From contig NZ_DATDMY010000065.1 of NCBI RefSeq assembly GCF_036518555.1, positions 1 to 13,614 of the forward strand: a DNA stretch of 13,614 bases, read 5' to 3'. Shown one piece after another: positions 1 through 6,595 of this stretch. A program made the translations under genes and the position numbers. The notes below the pieces were generated by a model that saw only the letters and a program-made list of their open reading frames with translations, was not told the origin of the DNA and ran no database searches. Each line of letters opens with the position of its first letter. Position 1 is the stretch's first letter. The stretch is from Dokdonella_A sp036518555 (GTDB taxonomy: Bacteria > Pseudomonadota > Gammaproteobacteria > Xanthomonadales > Rhodanobacteraceae).

Positions 1-1962
1 GTCCAGCACGCGCACCAGAAGGGCATCATCCATCGCGACCTCAAGCCCGCCAACGTGCTCGTGCGCCGCGTCGACGGCACCCCGATGCCGAAGATCATCG
101 ACTTCGGCATCGCCATCGGCGGCAGCGCCGGCAGCGAGGGCGTAGCCGCGTCGACGACGAGTTCCGATCGCGCCGGTACCACGCTCTACATGAGCCCCGA
201 ACAGGCACTGCATCCGATGCGCGGCATCGATACGCGCAGCGACGTCTATTCGCTCGGCGTCATGCTCTACGAGGTCGTCACCGGCGCCGATGCCGCCGCG
301 CTCGGCTCGCTCGCCCACCACTCGACGCGCGCGCCGCAGCAGACCCTGCTCGCCGCGATCGACAGCGATGCGGACGTCGACGCATCGCCCGACGCGTCCG
401 CGCTGCTCGACGCCGCGCGACGGCTGCCGCACGAGCTGCGCGCGATCCTGCGCAAGGCGCTCGCGACCGATCGCGCCGATCGCTACGACTCGGCCGCCGC
501 GCTCGCGGACGACCTCGAGCGCTTCCGCGAACGGCGTCCGGTCAAGGCCCTGCCGGCGTCACGCTGGTACCTCGCGCGCACGTTCGTCGCGCGCCACCGG
601 CTCGGACTCGGTGCAGCGGCCCTCGTGGCGCTCGCCCTCGTCGGTGGCACCCTGCTCGCATGGCGTGGCCTCGCCGTCGCGCGCCAGGAAGCGGCCAAGG
701 CCGAGCGCGTGTCGGCGTTCGTGCGCAACATGCTCGCCGGCATCGATCCGGATCGCGCGCGCGGCATGGACAATCGCCTCCTGCGCTCGATCCTCGATTC
801 CGCCGCCGACCGCGCGGAGCGGGAGCTCGCCGCACAGCCGGACGTGCGCGCGGAAATCGAGCGCACGATCGCGAGCAGTTATTCCTCGCTCGGCGAGTTC
901 GCGCTGGCGGGCAGCCATTTCGACGCGGCCGTCGCCGCGGCACGCGAGGCCGGGCTGCCGCCGGCCGCGAGCGCCGACATCGCGAGCCAGCGCGCGCTCG
1001 GGCTCAATGCGGCCGGCCATCCTCAGGATGCACTCGCGGCGGCCGAGGCCGCGTTCGCGCTGGTGCGGCACCTGCCCGACGACGACCGCGGACGCCTGCT
1101 GGTGGAAAGCCGCCTGGCCTCGATCGAGCGCGACGCCGGCAAGCTCGATGCCGCGCGCGCGCGCTACGCGCGCGTGATCGAGCGCCAGAAGGCGCTCTTC
1201 GGCGAAGACGACGACGCGACGCTCGAGAGCGAGCAGGGCCTCGCGATCGCCGATTTCCTCGCTGGCCGGTTCGATGCCGCGCGCCCGCTCCTGCAACGCC
1301 TCGTCGCGACGTATCGCATACGCCGCGGCGCCGAGGACATCAAGACCGTCGGCGCGCAGGTGAGCCTCGCCGTGCTCGAGAACGAAGACGAACATCCGGC
1401 CGAGGCGGCCAAGCTCCTCGCGCCGCTGCTGCCGGTCGTGGAGAAGGTGTACGGACCCGATCATCCGCGCACGCTCGTCGTGGTCATGAATCTCGGCAGC
1501 GCGCTGCGCTACGACAAGCGCTACGACGAGGCACGCCCCTACTACCTGCGCGCGCTCGAGCTCGCGCGCAAGCTCTACGGCGATACCGCGCCGCGCACGC
1601 TCATGGCCGAAGGCAACCTCTCCCTGATGCTGCGTGACGCGGGCGACCTCGAGGCCGCCGAACGCCATGCGCGGTTCGTCTCCGACAACGCGGAGAAGGC
1701 GTTCGGCGACAACCCGTACCGCGCCGCGATGTATCGCGGCTACGCGACGGTGCTCACCGCGATGGGTCGCTATGCCGACGCCGAGCGCGAACTCGACCGC
1801 GCGTGGGCGGTGTTCGCCGCCGCCGCAGGCTATGGCCCCGACCATCCGCGCAGCCAGGAAGTCGTCGACAGTTACCGCGCGCTCTACGACGCGTGGAAGA
1901 AGCCCGACAAGGAGGCGGAGTGGGCCGCCCGCAAGCGCGGGCCGCCGAAGTCCGCGGGTTGA
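1..1962 (+). CDS. Membrane-anchored serine/threonine protein kinase with C-terminal TPR domain (5'-truncated by window edge)
   Basis: The frame is open from base 1, so the visible 653 residues are the C-terminal part of a longer protein; the ATP-binding N-lobe lies outside the window. Seen: the catalytic loop HRDLKPAN (residues 11-18, catalytic Asp 13), DFG at 34-36, the activation-segment GTTLYMSPE, and the helix F motif DVYSLGV. These mark a Hanks-type PknB-family kinase with all C-lobe motifs intact. A single membrane span follows at about 201-221, then a Gln/Ala/Lys-rich juxtamembrane helix. About eight degenerate TPR helix pairs run from roughly 288 to 626, several with the kinesin-light-chain-like YGPDHPRT signature. 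The expected topology is a cytoplasmic kinase with a periplasmic TPR sensor or scaffold. In Lysobacterales such kinases often sit beside an ECF sigma factor; that neighbour would be to the left and cannot be seen. The substrate is unknown. Confidence 0.95.
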   Translation, partial: VQHAHQKGIIHRDLKPANVLVRRVDGTPMPKIIDFGIAIGGSAGSEGVAASTTSSDRAGTTLYMSPEQALHPMRGIDTRSDVYSLGVMLYEVVTGADAAALGSLAHHSTRAPQQTLLAAIDSDADVDASPDASALLDAARRLPHELRAILRKALATDRADRYDSAAALADDLERFRERRPVKALPASRWYLARTFVARHRLGLGAAALVALALVGGTLLAWRGLAVARQEAAKAERVSAFVRNMLAGIDPDRARGMDNRLLRSILDSAADRAERELAAQPDVRAEIERTIASSYSSLGEFALAGSHFDAAVAAAREAGLPPAASADIASQRALGLNAAGHPQDALAAAEAAFALVRHLPDDDRGRLLVESRLASIERDAGKLDAARARYARVIERQKALFGEDDDATLESEQGLAIADFLAGRFDAARPLLQRLVATYRIRRGAEDIKTVGAQVSLAVLENEDEHPAEAAKLLAPLLPVVEKVYGPDHPRTLVVVMNLGSALRYDKRYDEARPYYLRALELARKLYGDTAPRTLMAEGNLSLMLRDAGDLEAAERHARFVSDNAEKAFGDNPYRAAMYRGYATVLTAMGRYADAERELDRAWAVFAAAAGYGPDHPRSQEVVDSYRALYDAWKKPDKEAEWAARKRGPPKSAG

Positions 1963-2056
1963 ACCGCGACCGACGCGGGCTCGCGGGCGGCGCTGCAGCC
2001 AGGCGAACGGCGCGACGCGTCCAGGGCATCGCCGACGCGCGGCGCGGGACGCCACG

Positions 2057-2074
2057 CCCGCGCGCATGCGCGGG
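2057..2074. terminator. Small GC hairpin downstream of the kinase
   Basis: A 7-bp perfect stem, CCCGCGC pairing with GCGCGGG, closes a GCAT loop about 95 bases after the kinase stop. No T-run follows on either side. It may be an accident of composition in such GC-rich DNA or part of the transcription-end region. Confidence 0.25.
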
Positions 2075-2118
2075 TATCCGCCCACGGGCGCTTCGACCGC
2101 CGCAGGGCGAGCCTCTGT

Positions 2119-2149
2119 CCCCGCCAGGACCGCGGCGGTCGCGGCGGGG
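2119..2149. terminator. Composite hairpin between convergent genes, candidate bidirectional terminator
   Basis: The outer arms CCCCGCC and GGCGGGG pair over 7 bp. A 2x2 internal loop follows, then an inner stem GACCGC/GCGGTC with a one-base centre (in practice about 5 bp with a 3-base loop). It lies between the convergent kinase (+) and membrane-protein (-) stops, where a bidirectional terminator is expected. There is no T-tract, so intrinsic termination is uncertain. Confidence 0.4.
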
Positions 2150-2185
2150 CGAGGCGACGGCACGCCCCGGTTGGGTGTCGCCGAT

Positions 2186-2755
2186 TCAGAAGCTGCGCAC
2201 GCGGCGCGGCTTGAGCAGCAACGACATGCCGATGCCGGCGAGGAGCCAGCCGCCGAACTGGTCGGCGAAGTCGCCGATGAGGAACGAGGTCGAGAAGCCG
2301 TACCACGTCCACTGAGACACCGAAATCGACAGCCAGGCGGCGATGCCGATCGCGGCCATCGACAGCACGCGGCGACCGACGCCGCCGCCGAGCTGCACGA
2401 GCAGCAAGGCGCCGAACAGCGCCGCGAGCACATTGGAGGCGAACTCGCTGACGAGCTGGCGCGGCGACATCGCTTCGCCGCCGTTCGGTCGGTAGACCAT
2501 GAGTCCGGACGGCCCGCTCGCAATGCGCTGCTTCCATGCCTCCTGCTGATCCGGCGTGGCATGCGCGAAATCCAGCCACGGGAACGCGTACATGCCCGGC
2601 TGCGGCACCTGCCCATCGAGGCTTGCGATCACGGCCGCCTCGTTCGGCAATGGCTTGAGCGCTTCGCGCTCGAACGGCAGCAGCGTGTGCGCCACCGCGC
2701 CCCACACGAACATGAGGAAGCCGCCGACGATCGCGGCCAGGATGACACGGACCAT
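2186..2755 (-). CDS. Conserved hypothetical integral membrane protein (189 aa)
   Basis: I do not recognise a named family with certainty. The start at 2755 is chosen because GGGGAG lies about 7 bases upstream and the protein then begins directly with a hydrophobic helix (MVRVILAAIVGGFLMFVW). An in-frame ATG nine codons further out lacks this support. The protein has one span at about 3-22, a soluble loop of about 80 residues (roughly 25-100, expected in the periplasm), then three or four closely packed spans at about 103-122, 129-147, 150-165 and 167-182. It ends in a basic tail (KPRRVR), consistent with positive-inside orientation. No catalytic motif is visible. It appears monocistronic, with a hairpin downstream and a TATGAT -10-like element 36 bases upstream of the start. 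Confidence 0.85.
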   Translation of the reverse strand: MVRVILAAIVGGFLMFVWGAVAHTLLPFEREALKPLPNEAAVIASLDGQVPQPGMYAFPWLDFAHATPDQQEAWKQRIASGPSGLMVYRPNGGEAMSPRQLVSEFASNVLAALFGALLLVQLGGGVGRRVLSMAAIGIAAWLSISVSQWTWYGFSTSFLIGDFADQFGGWLLAGIGMSLLLKPRRVRSF

Positions 2756-2790
2756 GGATGACTCCCCGGTTTGCGGACGCAATGGCGCCG

Positions 2791-2796
2791 ATCATA
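2791..2796 (-). promoter_or_regulatory. -10-like element for the 189-aa membrane protein gene
   Basis: The minus strand reads TATGAT (5 of 6 matches to the sigma-70 -10 consensus), 36 bases before the ATG at 2755. No good -35 hexamer sits at 16-18 bp spacing. It stands out because AT-rich hexamers are rare here. Confidence 0.35.
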
Positions 2797-2932
2797 CGCG
2801 TGCCGTGCACGCAATGGAGCGGCATCCTGCGCCGCGATCCGGGGCCCTGTCGTGATCGCGCCGGCGCCGTCCCTTGCAACGTCGCCTCGGACGCGGCTCG
2901 CCGCACGTCGCGGACACCCGCGCGCGCGCAGC

Positions 2933-2977
2933 GGCCGGGTGCGACGGGCCGCGCGTGGCGGCCCGTCGCACCCGGCC
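2933..2977 (-). terminator. Long perfect hairpin, candidate terminator of the secreted-protein gene
   Basis: An 18-bp perfect inverted repeat: GGCCGGGTGCGACGGGCC at 2933-2950 and its exact reverse complement at 2960-2977. The 9-base centre can add two more pairs, leaving a 5-base loop. It begins 11 bases past the stop codon of the minus-strand gene ending at 2989. There is no T-run, but position and stem strength support a transcript 3' end or stabilising structure. Confidence 0.6.
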
Positions 2978-2988
2978 CGATACGCGCG

Positions 2989-3450
2989 TTACTTGCGGAT
3001 CGCGCCCGTCTTTTCCAGCGTGAAGGCGCCGACGCTCACGCCGAGTTCCACCCCCTCGCCGGCACCCGCGAGCGCGAGCGAGACGGTGCCCTTGGTCAGC
3101 ACCTGGGCGGTACCCGACTTGACCGCACCCGCGCTCGCGTCGCCCTGCGCATAGGTGCCGAGCACGTCGCTGATGTTGTGCACGTCGGTGAAGCGCCCCG
3201 TGCCGTTGTCGATGTGCGACTTGCCCACGGTCAGGCCGCCGCCCTTGGCCGAGATCTTCACGTTCATCGATTCGCCGTTCTCGCAGCTGACCACGCCATG
3301 CCCTTCGGCATGCTTGAAGATGAGCGACCAGCCGGTCAGCGAGAACTTGAGCTTGCAATCCAGGTTCGCCGATTCCGCATGCGCCTGGGCCGAACCGAAC
3401 AGCGCCAGCGCGAGGCCGGCGGCGAGCACCGAAAGCGTACGTTGCTTCAT
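2989..3450 (-). CDS. Small secreted conserved hypothetical protein (153 aa, DUF992-like pattern)
   Basis: The start is fixed by a strong AGGAGG about 6 bases upstream of the ATG at 3450. The product begins with a Sec signal peptide: MKQR, a hydrophobic core at about 6-20, and AQAHA with probable cleavage after Ala 23 or Ala 25. The mature part is about 128 residues and rich in Gly, Ser and Val, with a Cys pair (32 and 56) that could form a disulfide. Alternating short beta-like segments (GVVSCENGE, LGTYAQGDAS, GVELGVSVGAF) suggest a compact beta fold. The spacing of Cys, Gly and 'LxGxYxG' elements resembles DUF992-type periplasmic proteins, but this is from memory and the function is unknown. 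It lies 67 bp downstream of the glycosylase gene on the same strand but has its own strong ribosome-binding site, and a long hairpin follows its stop. Confidence 0.85.
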   Translation of the reverse strand: MKQRTLSVLAAGLALALFGSAQAHAESANLDCKLKFSLTGWSLIFKHAEGHGVVSCENGESMNVKISAKGGGLTVGKSHIDNGTGRFTDVHNISDVLGTYAQGDASAGAVKSGTAQVLTKGTVSLALAGAGEGVELGVSVGAFTLEKTGAIRK

Positions 3451-3484
3451 GGGACAACCTCCTGTGTTGGGCCGGGCGCAGTCT

Positions 3485-3508
3485 CGCGCCGCCAAGCTGA
3501 ATGGCGCG
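3485..3508 (-). terminator. Weak hairpin between the glycosylase and secreted-protein genes
   Basis: CGCGCC at 3485-3490 pairs with GGCGCG at 3503-3508 around a 12-base loop, about 10 bases beyond the glycosylase stop on the minus strand. The stem is short and lacks a T-tract, so this is a weak candidate for the end of the peroxiredoxin-glycosylase transcript. Confidence 0.25.
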
Positions 3509-3517
3509 GGACCGCGG

Positions 3518-4105
3518 TCAACCCGCCGCGCTGTGCGTCCATGCGAGCAACTCGCGCCAGCGCTCGAGCTTGTCCATGCGGGAAATCGACGCGTTCGCCG
3601 GACTCGTCGACGGCAGCGCGAGCACGGCGATGCGTTCGCGTCGCACGGCATCGATCGCGGGCTCGATGCGCCGTCGATACACCTGCAGCGCTTTTGCGCC
3701 GTTGAGCGCGATCGCGACGATCGTCGCCTCACGCGCCAGCAGGCCCGGGATGTCGTTGGCGACCTCGCTCGCGACGATGATGTCGCTGTCGAGGCTGCCG
3801 CGCCGCTCGCAGCGCTCGAGCACGTCCCAGATGCCGAGGCCGCGCGCGTGCAGGCGTGCAATGCGCTCGGCGTACGCGTGTTCGGGACCGGCGTCGTAGA
3901 GCTCGCCCATGAACGGCCAGAACAGGTTCTGCGGGTGCGCGTACGACTGCCGTCGGGCGAGCGAGGCGAGGCTCGGCACGGTGCCGAGCACGAGTACGCG
4001 GCAGCCGGCGCCGACCTGGGGCGGGAAGCTCTCGACGCGCGGCGCCGCGTTCGGCGCGGCGCCGCCGTCGGCTGCGTCAGCCGGCCTTCTTCTTGAGTTC
4101 GGCAA
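3518..4105 (-). CDS. DNA-deoxyinosine glycosylase (UDG superfamily, hypoxanthine-DNA glycosylase type)
   Basis: A predicted base-excision-repair enzyme that removes hypoxanthine (from deaminated adenine) from DNA. Seen in 195 aa: SFPPQV...RVLVLGTVPSLASL at about 26-49 (UDG motif 1 region), YAHPQNLFWPF at 55-65 with the family's conserved Asn 60 context, GIWDVLERCER, and the late motif LPSTSPAN at 164-171. This layout is that of the HDG-type family (UDG family 6). The GTVPS at motif 1 differs from the usual GSMPG. The only workable start is TTG at 4105: no ATG, GTG or TTG lies between it and the conserved SFPP segment. It lies inside the peroxiredoxin gene, overlapping its end by 29 bp with no clear Shine-Dalgarno, so translational coupling is likely. 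The first 20 residues are low complexity and outside the conserved domain. Confidence 0.88.
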   Translation of the reverse strand: MPNSRRRPADAADGGAAPNAAPRVESFPPQVGAGCRVLVLGTVPSLASLARRQSYAHPQNLFWPFMGELYDAGPEHAYAERIARLHARGLGIWDVLERCERRGSLDSDIIVASEVANDIPGLLAREATIVAIALNGAKALQVYRRRIEPAIDAVRRERIAVLALPSTSPANASISRMDKLERWRELLAWTHSAAG

Positions 4106-4622
4106 GGTCGGCGAGCACCTGCTTGGAGTTCTCCTTCGGATCGACGTCCTTGTAGCGCTTGGCGACCTTGCCTTCGGGATCGATGAGGAACGTCTCGCGA
4201 CGCGCGTAGCTCATGCCGAGCTTCGAGGTCAGCACGCCGTACGCCTTCGCGGTCGACTGGTCGGCGTCGGAAAGGAGGCGGAACGGCACGTGATACTTCT
4301 CGGCGAACTCGGCGTGCGACTTCACGTCGTCGAGGCTGACGCCGAAGACGTCCGCACCGGCCTTGCGCAACGCGACGATGTCGTCGCGGAACGTGCACAC
4401 CTCGGTCGTGCAGCCGGGCGTGAAATCCTTCGGATAGAAGTAGAGCACGGTCCACTTGCCGCGCTCCTGCGCGAGCGTATGCCAGTCGCCCTTCTGGTCC
4501 TGCAGGCGAAAGTCGGGCGCGGCGTCGCCGACCGCGGGACCGGCCGATGGCGTTTCGTCGGCGAACGACGGCGCGGCGACGAGCGCGAGGACGAAACCGA
4601 GCAGGCAGGCGAAGCGTTTCAT
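4077..4622 (-). CDS. Periplasmic peroxiredoxin, PrxQ/Bcp type
   Basis: A thiol peroxidase that reduces hydrogen peroxide and organic hydroperoxides. Seen in 181 aa: a signal peptide (MKRFACLLGFVLALVAAPSFA, cleavage near residue 21), then an AhpC/TSA thioredoxin fold. It has VGDAAPDFRLQDQ, YFYPKDFTPGCTTEVCTFRD with peroxidatic Cys 71 and a second Cys at 76 (the C-x4-C arrangement of atypical 2-Cys PrxQ), GVSLDD, and the late element KLGMSYARRETFLIDPEGKVA carrying the conserved Arg. The start at 4622 is supported by GGAG about 9 bases upstream and the signal peptide; a further upstream ATG would bury it. Export distinguishes it from cytoplasmic Bcp. It likely forms a transcript with the overlapping glycosylase, with TAGACT about 38 bases upstream as a possible -10. 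Confidence 0.94.
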   Translation of the reverse strand: MKRFACLLGFVLALVAAPSFADETPSAGPAVGDAAPDFRLQDQKGDWHTLAQERGKWTVLYFYPKDFTPGCTTEVCTFRDDIVALRKAGADVFGVSLDDVKSHAEFAEKYHVPFRLLSDADQSTAKAYGVLTSKLGMSYARRETFLIDPEGKVAKRYKDVDPKENSKQVLADLAELKKKAG

Positions 4623-4659
4623 GGCGGGGAACTCCGGTGGGGGACGAAATCGGGCAGCC

Positions 4660-4665
4660 AGTCTA
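4660..4665 (-). promoter_or_regulatory. -10-like element upstream of the peroxiredoxin gene
   Basis: The minus strand reads TAGACT (4 of 6 matches) about 38 bases before the ATG at 4622, in the divergent gap. No convincing -35 is seen. Confidence 0.25.
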
Positions 4666-4703
4666 CGCCGCCGCGTACGGAAGACCGGGCATCGCTGCAC
4701 TTT

Positions 4704-4714
4704 CATTCAGAATG
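4704..4714. promoter_or_regulatory. Palindrome CATTC-A-GAATG in AT-rich patch of the divergent region
   Basis: A perfect 5+1+5 palindrome sits in the only AT-rich patch (about 4700-4728) between the peroxiredoxin gene (-) and the 75-aa gene (+), 30 bases before the latter's start. This is where a promoter or small operator would be expected. It is short, so chance is possible. Confidence 0.25.
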
Positions 4715-4744
4715 GATACGGTATTCGGAAGCCGGAGGCGACGC

Positions 4745-4972
4745 ATGGCAGGCATGGTCCTCAAGCATCTGTACCACGCGCGCGGCAGCGACGGCCGCGA
4801 CTACGAGGTCCACGTCTACGTCGAGCCGGCGAGCCGCGAGAACGCGCACATCGAGCGATTGGCCAGGATCTGCCTCGCCGATGGGGGCGAGCTCGAGGTG
4901 CTGTCGAAGCGACATTACCGGGTCGTCGCGAGCGGGGTCACGCTCGAGGCGCACGATCCGGATGCGATCTGA
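4745..4972 (+). CDS. Small conserved hypothetical protein (75 aa)
   Basis: I do not recognise a named family. The ATG at 4745 is preceded by GGAGG with 6-base spacing. The frame is open further upstream, but the upstream extension is Arg-rich and covers the peroxiredoxin 5' end antisense, so it is not used. The product is small, soluble and charged (KHLYHARGSDGRDYEVHVY, ENAHIERLARICLADGG, KRHYRVVASGVTLEAHDP), with no signal peptide or membrane span. The alternating pattern suggests a small alpha/beta fold: two beta strands, an Ile/Leu helix, then beta strands ending in a 'RYRVVATG'-type turn. It is divergent from the peroxiredoxin and convergent with the lipoprotein gene. Normal amino-acid composition and the good RBS support it being real. 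Confidence 0.75.
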   Translation: MAGMVLKHLYHARGSDGRDYEVHVYVEPASRENAHIERLARICLADGGELEVLSKRHYRVVASGVTLEAHDPDAI

Positions 4973-5006
4973 GGCGCGTCATCCAGACAGCCCGCGCAAG
5001 CGACGC

Positions 5007-5026
5007 CCTTGGCGCGCGCGCCAAGG
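5007..5026. terminator. Perfect 20-bp palindrome between convergent genes, candidate bidirectional terminator
   Basis: CCTTGGCGCG followed by CGCGCCAAGG is fully self-complementary. It lies 34 bases after the 75-aa gene stop and 30 bases after the lipoprotein gene stop on the other strand. As RNA it gives a stem of about 8 bp with a tight loop; flanking AAGG/CCTT offers no long U-run. Confidence 0.45.
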
Positions 5027-5030
5027 TGCC

Positions 5031-5055
5031 GGCGGCGGCCCGTCACGGCGCCGCC
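5031..5055 (-). terminator. Hairpin immediately after the lipoprotein gene stop
   Basis: GGCGGCG at 5031-5037 pairs with CGCCGCC at 5049-5055. The loop contains a further CCG/CGG pair. It starts one base beyond the TAG of the minus-strand lipoprotein gene. Strong stem, no T-tract. Confidence 0.4.
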
Positions 5056-5056
5056 A

Positions 5057-5776
5057 CTACTTCTTCTTCGCGAGCTGCGGAAACTTCCCGGGGTCGAAAC
5101 CGCCGACCTCGAACACGAGCGTGCGCGGCGGCTTGCCCTTCTCGGTCACGTCGATGCCGAGCTTCTGCGTGCCCGAGAGCTTCGCGATGAACCCCTTGTC
5201 GTCCTTGACGAACAGCGCCGGCTCACCGGTTTCGGGCAGGTACGCTGCGATCTTCTGCGGCTTGTCGTCGAAGCGCGCGGACAGGCTGCAGGTGCCCTTG
5301 CACTCGAAACCCTTGCCGCCACCGAACAGGTACACGCTCTGCCCCCACGCCGAATGGCGGCGCAGGATCAGCCGCACGCGCTTGTCCGCGGCCAAGTCGC
5401 TGCTGTAGATCGACGCGGTCACCTGGTCGCCGCCCGATTCCTTGCCCGACTGGTAGCTCCACAGCGCGACGAGGCGTCGACGCGCCGCGATCTCGGTCGC
5501 CTTCGCGGTCGCATCGGCGAGCGTCTGCTGCACTTCGTTCGCCGCCGCGCTGCCGGGCCACTTGTCGACGACCTCCTTGCCGATCGGCGCGGCGAGCTCC
5601 CATTGCTGCTCCTTGCGCAGCGTGCGGTAGAGTTCGAGCGACTTGGCCTGTTGCGCATCCGCGACCGGCGCCGTGGCGGGTGCCGCGGGCGTCCCCGCGT
5701 TCGGTGGCGGCTGCGACGGCGAGCACGCGCCGACGAGCGTCGCGGCGAGTACGAGCGTAGGAAGGCGGCGACGCAT
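5057..5776 (-). CDS. Predicted lipoprotein of unknown function (239 aa)
   Basis: The N-terminus is a lipoprotein signal: MRRR, a hydrophobic core at 6-17 and the lipobox LVGAC, with acylated Cys 18. Ser at +2 predicts sorting to the outer membrane. A Pro/Ala-rich linker (19-40) follows, then an alpha-helical segment at about 42-102 with a TPR-like flavour (LELYRTLRKEQQWELAAPIG). From about 105 onward comes a mixed alpha/beta region with two further Cys (CKGTC) that could form a disulfide. The C-terminus ends in KKK. GGAG lies upstream of the ATG at 5776. I know no named family, so function is open. It lies 68 bp downstream of the DUF4124 gene on the same strand; co-transcription is possible. 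Paired hairpins follow the gene. Confidence 0.85.
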   Translation of the reverse strand: MRRRLPTLVLAATLVGACSPSQPPPNAGTPAAPATAPVADAQQAKSLELYRTLRKEQQWELAAPIGKEVVDKWPGSAAANEVQQTLADATAKATEIAARRRLVALWSYQSGKESGGDQVTASIYSSDLAADKRVRLILRRHSAWGQSVYLFGGGKGFECKGTCSLSARFDDKPQKIAAYLPETGEPALFVKDDKGFIAKLSGTQKLGIDVTEKGKPPRTLVFEVGGFDPGKFPQLAKKK

Positions 5777-5844
5777 CGGCGATGCTCCGTGGCGGAGGAA
5801 GCGCCCATCCTACCCGCATGCGTCGTCGCGCGCGGACGGTTCGC

Positions 5845-6420
5845 TCAATGGCGGCGGCACGGATCCCGACCCGCGTTGCGTTCGTAGGTCGACACGGTCT
5901 CGTCGTGCTCGCGCCCGTTGCGTCCGCCCGGGTGCTCGAGCCGCCGGCAGGCCTCCGCTCGCGGCAGCGGCGATGCCGTCACGCCGATCGCGCCCGAGCC
6001 CTTGCTGCCCCCTCGACGCGTGCCGACGGGCGCGCCGTGCGATGCCGCGATCGACTTCGGGCACGCTCCATGGCGATAGAACACCTCGCCGTCGGCGGCG
6101 CGGCATTCCCACGACATCGCGCTGCGCGCGCCCGCCGGACCGCGGGGCCGCCGGCCCGCGCGTGCCGGCGGCTGCGAGCGGCTCCGGCCATGCGTTTCGA
6201 GCGCGCGCTCGTGGCCCGCGGCAGGCGCGGCGGCGGGCAGCGGGTCCAGGGCGACTTCGGCCTGCTGCTCGCCCGTCGCGCAGGCATGGTCCTGATAGGC
6301 GACCTCACCCCGCGCATTACGGCAACGATAGACGGAATCCGCGTGCGCCACCGCCGCGAGCAACAGCAGGGTACCGGCACACAAGCGCGCGTACCGGCAC
6401 TGCCGACGGCGTTCCCGCAT
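5845..6420 (-). CDS. Secreted DUF4124-domain protein with two Cys-x13-Cys modules (191 aa)
   Basis: The start at 6420 is fixed by GAGGAGG about 5 bases upstream of the ATG. The product has a basic N-terminus and hydrophobic signal (about 12-27, cleavage near VAHA-D). The DUF4124 signature follows directly: SVYRCRNARGEVAYQDHAC with Cys 33 and Cys 47. After an Arg/Pro/Ala-rich linker (about 60-100), a second similar module appears, WECRAADGEVFYRHGAC, with Cys 106 and Cys 120 at the same 13-residue spacing. A third conserved-looking block closes the protein, with Cys 158 and Cys 188 around GREHDETVSTYERN. Six paired Cys in an exported protein suggest disulfides. DUF4124 has no established biochemical role; a peptidoglycan or envelope role is only a guess. 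Divergent from dinB. Confidence 0.87.
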   Translation of the reverse strand: MRERRRQCRYARLCAGTLLLLAAVAHADSVYRCRNARGEVAYQDHACATGEQQAEVALDPLPAAAPAAGHERALETHGRSRSQPPARAGRRPRGPAGARSAMSWECRAADGEVFYRHGACPKSIAASHGAPVGTRRGGSKGSGAIGVTASPLPRAEACRRLEHPGGRNGREHDETVSTYERNAGRDPCRRH

Positions 6421-6578
6421 GGCACCTCCTCGTCGCGATGAAGGCGGACATGCTGCGGCACGCGCGCACGAGCGACGATCGCCGCGATGCGGGGAACCGC
6501 GCGCGAATGCGTCGCGGGGCGGCGTGCGATGGTTCCGATCGCACGCGTGCGACCAGCGCACTGCCCGACGCACGGTAG

Positions 6579-6584
6579 TAGCAT
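6579..6584 (+). promoter_or_regulatory. -10-like element very close to the dinB start
   Basis: TAGCAT (4 of 6 matches to TATAAT) ends 11 bases before the dinB ATG. If used, transcription would begin only about 5 bases upstream of the start codon. The gene has no visible Shine-Dalgarno, which fits a leaderless or nearly leaderless mRNA. Weak evidence. Confidence 0.25.
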
Positions 6585-6595
6585 CGCGCGCTCCG

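Noticed and set aside
1150..1180. CGCGCGCG-N3-CGCGCGCG inverted repeat inside the kinase gene
   Set aside because: It encodes an Ala/Arg-rich TPR segment; CG-rich alternation arises from codon use, with no sign of a separate function.
559..2616. A 685-aa open frame on the minus strand over the kinase gene
   Set aside because: It is antisense to clear kinase/TPR coding sequence, is rich in Arg/Ala with no domain, and results from scarce stop codons in high-GC DNA.
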